A stretch of DNA of 11,070 nucleotides. Origin: Bacteroidota bacterium. GTDB taxonomy: Bacteria; Bacteroidota; Bacteroidia; B-17B0; Aurantibacillaceae. Every line of letters starts with the position of its first letter. Within the stretch, counting starts at the first letter, position 1. Made by a program: the position numbers and the translations under genes. The notes under the pieces are model-generated. The model saw only the letters and a list, made by a program, of their open reading frames with translations. It was not told the DNA's origin and did no database searches. This document shows, in pieces, positions 1 to 6,213 of the stretch. The stretch is taken from the NCBI GenBank assembly GCA_005800865.1, contig SYEI01000393.1:1-11070 (forward strand), in the 5' to 3' direction.

Positions 1-1221
1 AAAAACAATATCTCTAGTCCTATTGTGAAAATAGGAATTATAGGCATTGCTTTAGGAGTTGCGGTGATGATTATAACAATGGCTGTTGTAACGGGGTTTC
101 AGCAACAAATCATTCATAAAATAACAACATTTACCGCACATCTTCAAATTAACGACTACGATCCAAATCAATCCTTGGAGCCAAATCCTATTGCCTTTGA
201 TAGTCAAATGCTACAAAACTTAAAGGATAATTCAAACGTTAAACACATTCAATCCTTTGCAACTAAAAATGGAATTCTAAAAACGAAGACCGAAAATGAA
301 GGCGTTATTTTAAAAGGAGTTTCGGATGATTATGATTGGAATTATTTAAAACCTTATGTATCAGAAGGAACCGTGTTATCCATCAATAAAACAGATGTTA
401 GCAAAGACATTTTTATTTCACAAACACTCGCTAATAAACTACACTTAAAATTAAACCAAAAATTATTGGTGTATTTTATGACTAAGAAAAAGTTAGAAGA
501 CACCACTTTTAGCGGTCAAAATTACGTTGGTTATGAACCTCGCGTGAAAGATTTTTACGTGAAAGGTATTTTCAATACTGGCTTCTCCGACTTTGACAAA
601 AACCTAGTATTTGTTGATTTAAAACAAATTCAAAAATTAAATTACTGGAGTAGCAATGAAGTAGCAGGCTACGAAGTATACTTAAACGATTTTAATTTAT
701 TAGAACCATCTGCTGCTGAAGTAAATGATATTGTAGGTTATAAATATACCGTAGCAACCGTTAAAGAATTACAGAGTTCCATTTTTAGTTGGTTAGATAT
801 GATTGATGTGAATGCCGAAATCATTATTACACTCATGGTATTAGTGGCAGCTATCAATATGATTTCAGCCTTACTCATTTTAATTTTAGAACGTACTAAC
901 CTAATAGGAATTTTAAAAGCACTAGGATTAGCCAATGGCGATGTTCGAAAAATATTTTTTCATGTCTCCTTACAATTATTAATAAAAGGTTTATTTTATG
1001 GAAACTTAATTGGTATTGGATTTTGTTGGCTGCAACTACAATTTCAATTTGCTACTTTAAATCCTGCCACTTATTATTTGGAGTTTGTTCCCATCAATTT
1101 ATCAATCGTTCACATTCTATTAATTAATCTAGGAACCATCATTACTTGCTTACTCATGATGTTTTTACCTACTTTGATTTTGAATAAGATTACCCCGATT
1201 AAAGCGATTCGTTTTAGTTAA
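1..1221 (+). CDS. FtsX-family ABC transporter permease, LolC/LolE-like (5' end missing)
   Basis: Inner-membrane permease of the FtsX/MacB/LolC-E type, probably the membrane half of a lipoprotein-release or related export ABC transporter. The reading frame is open from base 1. A GTG at 25 is an internal Val, because the preceding codons read KNNISSPI, the usual lead into the first membrane helix of this family, so the true start is outside the window. Numbering from the GTG, TM1 is at about 3-25 and a large periplasmic (MacB-like) domain at about 26-262. Three C-terminal helices follow at about 265-289, 312-338 and 360-386. The cytoplasmic coupling segment after TM2 (ERTNLIGILKALG, 289-301) and the terminal PIKAIRF are typical of the family. 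406 residues are visible, close to full length. No ATPase gene is next to it here, as is common in Bacteroidota, so the substrate is inferred only from family resemblance. Confidence 0.88.
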   Translation, partial: KNNISSPIVKIGIIGIALGVAVMIITMAVVTGFQQQIIHKITTFTAHLQINDYDPNQSLEPNPIAFDSQMLQNLKDNSNVKHIQSFATKNGILKTKTENEGVILKGVSDDYDWNYLKPYVSEGTVLSINKTDVSKDIFISQTLANKLHLKLNQKLLVYFMTKKKLEDTTFSGQNYVGYEPRVKDFYVKGIFNTGFSDFDKNLVFVDLKQIQKLNYWSSNEVAGYEVYLNDFNLLEPSAAEVNDIVGYKYTVATVKELQSSIFSWLDMIDVNAEIIITLMVLVAAINMISALLILILERTNLIGILKALGLANGDVRKIFFHVSLQLLIKGLFYGNLIGIGFCWLQLQFQFATLNPATYYLEFVPINLSIVHILLINLGTIITCLLMMFLPTLILNKITPIKAIRFS

Positions 1222-1279
1222 ATTTTGAATAATCAAAATATATAACTACATTTAACTATCCCCACTAAAAGTTCATTTC

Positions 1280-2173
1280 ATGAAAAAAATTAATATCATT
1301 ATTTTATTAATGGGGCTTCAACTTATTATTAATGCTCAACCTTATATTCCTATGCCAACTACAAAGGCCGTATGGACAATTTCAACTGTCTCATTTGGCA
1401 TACCAACCGCCCCATATAAGTATGGTATGTATGGGGATACTGTAATATATAACAGAACCTATAAATAAATATACCAAAATTTTGACAATAACTTCGATAT
1501 AACAAATTCTGTATATAGAGGTGCCATTCGTGAATTTGGAAAAAAAGTATATAAAGTAAATCCAGGAACAACCACGGAAGGTATTTTATATGATTTTACG
1601 CTTGCTATTGGAGATACGGCAAGAAGTATCGATTACTATGGTAACATTAATAAAAAAAAAGTAACGGGATATAATTTTATAGTCTACAATGGCATAATGC
1701 ATAGAAAATGGATTTTTCAATCGACTGGGGAATTCTGGCTAGAAGGAATAGGAAGTTCATTTGGTTTATTTGATGGCTTTGTAACTCCAACGGATGTTTG
1801 TCGTTCTCTTGTTTGTTTAAGTATTGATGCTACAGTTCAATATCAAAATAGTAGTCCAGCATGTTTTAATGCTACCTCTCCTTATAATTGTGATGGTGGA
1901 TTTGTTGGCATTAATGAATTATTAATTGATAATAGTAGGAGTATTATTTTCCCAAATCCATTTTCAAACTCTGCTATTTTAAAAACGACTATAGAATTAA
2001 ATGATGCCACACTGAAAGTATTTGATATTCTTGGGCAAGAAGTATTAATACTTGGCCATTTAAACGGACAAGAAATAAAAATCATAAAAGGCAATTTAAA
2101 TAGCGGCAATTATTATTATCATCTTACACAAAACGGTAGTTTAATTTCGAACGGAAAATTTATTGTAGAATAA
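1280..2173 (+). pseudogene. T9SS type A sorting-domain secreted protein, interrupted by one in-frame stop
   Basis: Reading from ATG 1280, codon 63 is TAA (1466-1468). The same frame then stays open to the stop at 2171-2173, giving a 297-codon gene with a single nonsense codon. Residues 1-19 form a signal peptide (MKK, hydrophobic core, cleavage likely after INA). The middle contains segments familiar from a Bacteroidota family of small secreted proteins: YGMYGDTVIY before the stop, then VYRGAIRE, KKVYKVNPGTTTEGILYDF, WLEGIGSSFG and SLVC. Residues about 221-297 are a T9SS type A C-terminal sorting domain beginning IFPNPFSN, with a central LKVFDILGQEV and ending GKFIVE. Similarity on both sides of the stop shows this is one gene. 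The interrupted spot reads YK-stop-IYQ, so a one-base change from AAA or TTA is the simplest explanation. A downstream ATG (1697) could start a 158-residue product, but without a signal peptide it could not be exported. A sequencing error is the main alternative. No function is known for the non-sorting part. Confidence 0.82.
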
Positions 2174-3445
2174 TTAAGAGCCTAATTTAGCCGCGATCCA
2201 AGCTGTGCTCCAAGCATTTTGAAAATTAAAGCCTCCTGTAATTCCATCAATGTTTAGTACTTCACCACAAAAAAATAAATGAGGTACTTTTTTACTTTCC
2301 ATGGTTTTAAAATTGACTTCCTTTAAATTGATGCCTCCAGAAGTAACAAACTCTTCTTTAAAAGTGGTTTTGCCATGCATATCATACACATCATTACAAA
2401 GCACTTGGGCTAATTTATTCATTTGTTTTTTACCTAACTCAATCCATGGTTTTGATAAAGGGATATCTGACCTCAACACTAAATACTCCCACAAACGTTT
2501 TGGAATTTCAAATAAGGGCGTATTCACTATCAATGCTTTTGAACCTAATTGCAAACTCAACTCTTCTTTTAACGCCTCTTCATTTAAGGTTCCTGTCCAA
2601 TTTACAGAAATACCTGCCTGATAATTTAATTTAAAAAAATCATACGCTGCAAAGGCCGATAACTTTAAAACTGCTGGTCCACTTAAACCCCAATGCGTAA
2701 TTAAAACAGGTCCAGTGTATTGATGTTTAGTTCCAATCACTTTTACTGTTCCATTTTTCACACTCAATCCCATTAATTCTTTAATATGACTTTGTGGTAA
2801 ATTCAAGGTAAATAAACTCGGAATTAATTCGTCAATGGTATGCCCGCATTGTTTTAATAAGGCATAATTTTTTTCTTGATTATGTCCGCCAATACTACAA
2901 ATAACAGCATCAGCTGTATATGTTTGTTTTGAGGTTTTTACTTTTATTTTGTCATGCTGAACTTGTTTCAGCATCTCATGAGACCCTGAAACAAGTTCAG
3001 GGTGACCATTAGTGATTGAAGAGATCTCTAAAACTTCCTCATTCAAATTAATAGCAATATTGTATTTTTGAGCTTCCTGTAAAAAACAATTAATAATCGT
3101 TTCACTAGTATTACTTTCTGGGAACATTCTTCCATCGGGCTCTACTTTTAACTTCACCCCTCTTTTCAAAAACCAATCAATGGTATCTTGAACTGAGAAT
3201 TGAGAAAACACTTGACGAAGTTCTTTTTCTCCTCGAGGATAATTCTTAATTAGCTCATTATTTTCAAAACAATGATGCGTAACATTACAGCGCCCGCCAC
3301 CAGACACTCTTACCTTAGCCAAAATCTTATTCGATTTTTCTAAAATAATGATTTTAGCTTGAGGAAAATTAATAGCGGCGTTGATTGCTGAAAAAAATCC
3401 AGCAGCCCCGCCGCCTATTACAATTATGAGTTTTTTCGTTACCAC
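2174..3445 (-). CDS. FAD-dependent oxidoreductase, HI0933/YhiN (BaiN-like) family
   Basis: Cytosolic flavoprotein of the HI0933/YhiN family; the physiological substrate of most members is unknown. Residues 7-16 (IIVIGGGAAG) form the N-terminal dinucleotide-binding loop and LEKSNKILAK follows at 35-44. Conserved SGGGRCN lies at 48-54 and GRMFPES at 105-111. Near the C-terminus are TSGGI (368-372), GEVLNIDG (394-401) and TGGFNFQ (403-409), the family's FAD-contacting signature. The start is a GTG at 3445. The frame is open further upstream but no ATG lies there, and this start places the Rossmann strand at residue 6, as expected. The 423 residues exceed the usual length of about 400; residues 147-165 are encoded by an inserted palindromic repeat lying between beta-strand-like segments. 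The gene converges with the T9SS gene and their stop codons abut (TAA/TTA at 2171-2176). A GC-rich repeat lies 54 bp upstream of the start, so its leader or promoter must pass through or border that element. Confidence 0.9.
   Translation of the reverse strand: MVTKKLIIVIGGGAAGFFSAINAAINFPQAKIIILEKSNKILAKVRVSGGGRCNVTHHCFENNELIKNYPRGEKELRQVFSQFSVQDTIDWFLKRGVKLKVEPDGRMFPESNTSETIINCFLQEAQKYNIAINLNEEVLEISSITNGHPELVSGSHEMLKQVQHDKIKVKTSKQTYTADAVICSIGGHNQEKNYALLKQCGHTIDELIPSLFTLNLPQSHIKELMGLSVKNGTVKVIGTKHQYTGPVLITHWGLSGPAVLKLSAFAAYDFFKLNYQAGISVNWTGTLNEEALKEELSLQLGSKALIVNTPLFEIPKRLWEYLVLRSDIPLSKPWIELGKKQMNKLAQVLCNDVYDMHGKTTFKEEFVTSGGINLKEVNFKTMESKKVPHLFFCGEVLNIDGITGGFNFQNAWSTAWIAAKLGS
2951..3006 (-). 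repeat. 56-bp palindromic repeat inserted in frame inside the FAD oxidoreductase gene
   Basis: The sequence is an almost perfect inverted repeat centred between 2978 and 2979, with 28-base arms of which 24 positions are complementary. There are mismatches at 2955/3002 (G-U if transcribed), 2956/3001, 2972/2985 and 2973/2984. The longest uninterrupted stem is 15 bp (2957-2971 with 2986-3000). Read on the coding strand it adds residues 147-165, including HPELVSGS and LKQVQHD. I recognise this peptide from memory as the translation of a dispersed palindromic element found in many Bacteroidota genomes, analogous in behaviour to the in-frame Rickettsia palindromic elements. The insertion preserves the reading frame and avoids stop codons. 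No second copy is visible in this window, so its status as a repeat rests on recognition plus its symmetry. Confidence 0.8.
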
Positions 3446-3498
3446 AGACTGTAAACTTAATAAAGTTTTTGATGGAATCCATCTTGCATCTCTATTTT

Positions 3499-3594
3499 GC
3501 GCGAGGGATGTAAGCGAAAATCATTTTTGCTTGCCCTTGCAAAAATATTGCAGCGACAGCCCGACCCTGCTGCCTCTTTATCAGGGACGCGCCC
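3499..3594. repeat. GC-rich structured intergenic repeat-like element (~96 bp)
   Basis: This block stands out from its AT-rich surroundings and holds several nested inverted repeats. The outer ends are GCGCG (3499-3503) and CGCGC (3588-3592). A hairpin pairs ATTTTTGC (3523-3530) with GCAAAAAT (3539-3546) around an 8-base loop. A second pairs CCCTG (3565-3569) with CAGGG (3582-3586). Read on the minus strand it runs from GGGCGCG through a GGGTCGGGCTGTCGCTGC core to CATCCCTCGCGC. That plan resembles a family of dispersed intergenic repeats I know from other Bacteroidota genomes (GGGCG...GTCGGGCT...ATCCCT...CGC). It lies between the divergent starts of the FAD oxidoreductase and SPFH genes. Its function is unknown; it could form structured RNA in the leader of the minus-strand gene. 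Boundaries are set by the outer inverted repeat and are approximate. Confidence 0.62.
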
Positions 3595-3669
3595 AAATTA
3601 TTTCTCTTATTTTTAACAAGGTATTTAAAGAAATTACTTACTTTAGTATAAACTTTAAATATTACAACA

Positions 3670-4779
3670 ATGGGATTATGGGATAAATTAAAAGGCGAAT
3701 TTATTGATATTATTGATTGGACAGACAGTACCAACGATACCATCATTTATAAATTTCCTCGTTTTCAAAACGAAATTAAAATGGGTGCACAATTAACGGT
3801 TCGCGAGAGCCAGGTAGCTGTGTTTATGAATGAAGGAAAAATTGCTGATGTGTTTCAACCAGGTATGTACACATTAAGCACTCAAAATATGCCAATTTTA
3901 TCTACTTTAAAAGGATGGAAATTTGGTTTCAATAGTCCATTTAAAGCAGATGTATTTTTTGTAAGCACTAAGCAATTCATCAATCAAAAATGGGGCACTA
4001 AAAACCCAATTATGTTGCGTGATGCGGAGTTTGGACCAGTGCGTTTACGTGCTTTTGGTTCTTATGCTTTTAAAGTATCAGACGCTGCTTTATTTTTAAA
4101 AGAAATTGCAGGAACAGATTCTGAATTTACAGTAGAAGAAGTAAACGAGCAATTACGCAATATTGCTGTTTCTCGTGGAATGGATGCTTTAGCTGAAAGT
4201 AAAATTTTGGTTTTAGACTTATCTTCTAACACAGATGAAGTATCAAAAATCATTACAGATAAAATTAAACCAGAGTTTAATGAAATTGGATTAAACTTAA
4301 CTAAATTCTTAATCGAAAATGTATCCTTACCACCAGAGGTGGAAGCTGCTTTAGATAAACGTAGTAGCATGGGTATTATTGGAAACTTAGGTGCTTACAC
4401 CCAATTTCAAGCAGCTAATGCCATGGAAGAAGCTGCAAAAAATCCTTCAGGTGGTATGATGGGAGCTGGTTTAGGTGCAGGTATGGGAATGGGAATGATG
4501 GGACAAATGGGTAATGCATTTCAAAACCAACAATTTAATGGTGGAACTGGACAAAACACGCCTCCTCCACCGCCAATCGTACAATTTTTTGTAGCCGTTA
4601 ATGGTGCTCAAACTGGTCCTTTTAGCATTCAGCAATTACAAGCAATGGCTGTTTCTGGGCAATTTAACAGACAAAGCTTAGTATGGAAACAAGGTATGGC
4701 TGGCTGGTTAGCGGCCGAAACACAACCTGAATTATCAGCCGTGTTTAGTGCAGTGCCTCCACCACCGCCAATTGGATAA
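3670..4779 (+). CDS. SPFH-domain protein with C-terminal GYF_2 domain
   Basis: Resembles the YdjI-type 'virion core protein-like' branch of SPFH (band 7/prohibitin-related) proteins, which form oligomeric membrane- or stress-associated scaffolds; the cellular role of this branch is poorly known. The N-terminus MGLWDKLKGEFIDIIDW is characteristic. The SPFH domain spans about 37-230, with LTVRESQVAVFMNEGK (42-57), PGMYTL (64-69) and RLRAFGSYAFKV (125-136). It is followed by an Ala-rich segment (245-257), then a Gly/Met-rich low-complexity linker (258-295). Residues 305-360 form a GYF_2 (DUF4339-type) domain: FFVAVNGAQTGPFSIQQLQ, then LVWKQGMAGW. Two identical PPPPPI runs flank this domain (298-303 and 363-368). 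Many relatives carry a C-terminal zinc ribbon instead, so the GYF domain appears to replace it. There is no signal peptide or transmembrane helix. The ATG at 3670 matches the conserved family N-terminus. A strong terminator follows, suggesting a single-gene transcript. Confidence 0.88.
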   Translation: MGLWDKLKGEFIDIIDWTDSTNDTIIYKFPRFQNEIKMGAQLTVRESQVAVFMNEGKIADVFQPGMYTLSTQNMPILSTLKGWKFGFNSPFKADVFFVSTKQFINQKWGTKNPIMLRDAEFGPVRLRAFGSYAFKVSDAALFLKEIAGTDSEFTVEEVNEQLRNIAVSRGMDALAESKILVLDLSSNTDEVSKIITDKIKPEFNEIGLNLTKFLIENVSLPPEVEAALDKRSSMGIIGNLGAYTQFQAANAMEEAAKNPSGGMMGAGLGAGMGMGMMGQMGNAFQNQQFNGGTGQNTPPPPPIVQFFVAVNGAQTGPFSIQQLQAMAVSGQFNRQSLVWKQGMAGWLAAETQPELSAVFSAVPPPPPIG

Positions 4780-4791
4780 TCACTAAAATTT

Positions 4792-4827
4792 AAAAATCCC
4801 CTTTTACAAAACAAAGGGGATTTTTTT
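4792..4827 (+). terminator. Intrinsic terminator after the SPFH gene
   Basis: A 13-bp perfect stem pairs 4792-4804 (AAAAATCCCCTTT) with 4813-4825 (AAAGGGGATTTTT) around an 8-base loop (4805-4812). The run of seven T at 4821-4827 forms the end of the stem and the U-tract. It starts 12 bases after the SPFH stop codon and ends about 40 bases before the acyltransferase start, so it separates the two transcription units. The A-run on its left side would also allow some termination from the opposite strand, but no gene converges on it. Confidence 0.9.
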
Positions 4828-4868
4828 GTGATATATTTTTAGTATTTTGCTTTCTTAAACAATAACTT

Positions 4869-6200
4869 ATGCTTTGGCACATTCTTAAATATTACATGTG
4901 TTTTGTGATTGCTGTTTTTTTTAAGCGCAGTCAAATAAAAAATGCCCATCACTTTAAAGTTAAAGGTCCAGTAATTTTAGCTGTAAATCATCCTAATGGT
5001 TTCATGGATCCTGTCGTACTTTCTACCTTAGGATATTACCCACGATTGCGTTATTTAGCACGTGGAGATGCCTTTAAAAAAGGTTTAATTACAGCTATCC
5101 TAGAAAGCTTAGGTATTATTCCAATTTACAGAATACAAGATGGTGGAAAAGAAGGATTGAAAAAAAATGATGCCACTTATGAAAGGGTAAACTCTCTTTT
5201 AAATAAGAATAAAAAAATAATGATTTTTGCGGAAGGTTTATGTATCCAAGAACGTCGTTTACGCCCTTTAAAAAAAGGAGTTCCTCGTATGATTATGGGA
5301 ATTATGGAATCGGGCAAATTAGATGATTTAATTGTAGTACCAGTAGGCATTAATTATACGGATCCTTCTCAATTTCAAGGTACTCTTTTTTGCAATGTAG
5401 GCAAGCCTATCAAAATGATAGATTATATGGCAGCTTACAAAGAAGCTCCTGCAAAAACCATGAATCAGTTTTTAGCAGACTTAACACCTCGCATGAAAGA
5501 ACTTATTGTTCATATTAATCATCAACGTAGCGAAGAAGTAATTGAGCATTTAGAAGAAGTTTGCAGACTCGATTATTATAAACACAAAAAATATAGCTTA
5601 AGAAATTTAGAACATGATTTTAATTTCTCTAATGATATTGTTGATATTATAAATAAAACTGAAGAAACACAACCAGAAAAAGTAAAAGAATTACATCACA
5701 AAACAGCTCACTATTTTTCTGTATTAAAAAAACATAATTTAAAAGATTGGTTATTCAGTCCGCATAAACAACACCTCATTAATTATGGAGTTTTTATTTT
5801 GAGACTATTATTCCTTATTGCAACATTTCCAATTTATTTAAGAGGTTTGATTGCTAGTTATCTTCCCTATAAGCTCACAGATATCATCACCAAAAAGAAA
5901 GTGAAAATTGTTGAGTTTAAAGCATCTTTTAATATGGGAATTGGAGCGGTTTTATTTTTATTGTATTACAATCTTCAGTTTTTTGTTGTAAAAGCAATTG
6001 CACCAACCGCTTGGTGGGCATTACTATTTTTAGTTGTCTCTGTTTTAACAAGCATATTTTGCTTAAAAATATCTCCCTTCCGTAAAAAAACGTGGGGAAT
6101 TTTGAGAGTCTTAAAATTGAAGTCTTCTCAACCTGATTTGATAAAAATGTTAGAACATCAACGCAAAGAAATTATTCATTTGTTTGAAGAGTTAAAATAA
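4869..6200 (+). CDS. PlsC/GPAT-like glycerolipid acyltransferase with C-terminal membrane helices
   Basis: Predicted membrane-bound acyltransferase of the PlsC superfamily, transferring acyl chains to glycerol-3-phosphate, lysophosphatidate or a related lipid; which substrate cannot be decided from sequence. The catalytic motif is NHPNGFMDP (40-48), in which His41 and Asp47 are separated by five residues rather than the usual four. This spacing is seen in the yeast Gpt2/Sct1-like branch and its Bacteroidota relatives. Motif II is IPIYRI (84-89), motif III is FAEGLCIQERRLRPLKKG (120-137) and motif IV is VVPVGINY (156-163). The N-terminus has a short hydrophobic segment (6-18). The C-terminal half has a polar helical region (about 210-300), then three hydrophobic helices at about 306-330, 355-378 and 380-400, ending in a charged tail. 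At 443 residues it is much longer than a minimal PlsC (about 240). It lies alone between the terminator upstream and the convergent dnaE2, whose end is 13 bp away. Confidence 0.87.
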   Translation: MLWHILKYYMCFVIAVFFKRSQIKNAHHFKVKGPVILAVNHPNGFMDPVVLSTLGYYPRLRYLARGDAFKKGLITAILESLGIIPIYRIQDGGKEGLKKNDATYERVNSLLNKNKKIMIFAEGLCIQERRLRPLKKGVPRMIMGIMESGKLDDLIVVPVGINYTDPSQFQGTLFCNVGKPIKMIDYMAAYKEAPAKTMNQFLADLTPRMKELIVHINHQRSEEVIEHLEEVCRLDYYKHKKYSLRNLEHDFNFSNDIVDIINKTEETQPEKVKELHHKTAHYFSVLKKHNLKDWLFSPHKQHLINYGVFILRLLFLIATFPIYLRGLIASYLPYKLTDIITKKKVKIVEFKASFNMGIGAVLFLLYYNLQFFVVKAIAPTAWWALLFLVVSVLTSIFCLKISPFRKKTWGILRVLKLKSSQPDLIKMLEHQRKEIIHLFEELK

Positions 6201-6213
6201 GTTTAATTTTTCT

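Noticed and set aside
25..27. GTG at 25 as the permease start
   Set aside because: The frame is open to base 1 and the upstream codons read NNISSPI, the conserved approach to TM1, so the gene continues left of the window.
1222..1239. 7-bp inverted repeat (ATTTTGA/TCAAAAT) just after the permease stop as a terminator
   Set aside because: The stem is almost all A/T with one G-C pair and no T-tract follows. Such repeats are expected by chance in DNA this AT-rich.
2171..2176. Abutting convergent stop codons (TAATTA) as a shared bidirectional terminator
   Set aside because: There is no stem-loop within the flanking 40 bases on either side. Tight convergent packing alone is ordinary.
3639..3646. 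TACTTTAG as a Bacteroidota -7 element (TAnnTTTG) for the SPFH gene
   Set aside because: It misses the final TTTG match and no convincing -33 TTTG lies at the expected distance, so it is too weak to list.
3492..3746. Minus-strand 84-codon open frame overlapping the SPFH gene start
   Set aside because: About half of it is a translation of the GC-rich repeat block and the rest is antisense to the SPFH N-terminus. There is no recognisable protein feature.
4825..4849. TTTG and TATTTTG as a -33/-7 promoter for the acyltransferase gene
   Set aside because: The spacing is about 14 bases rather than 17-23, the -7 spacer is one base short, and the TTTG belongs to the terminator T-tract.
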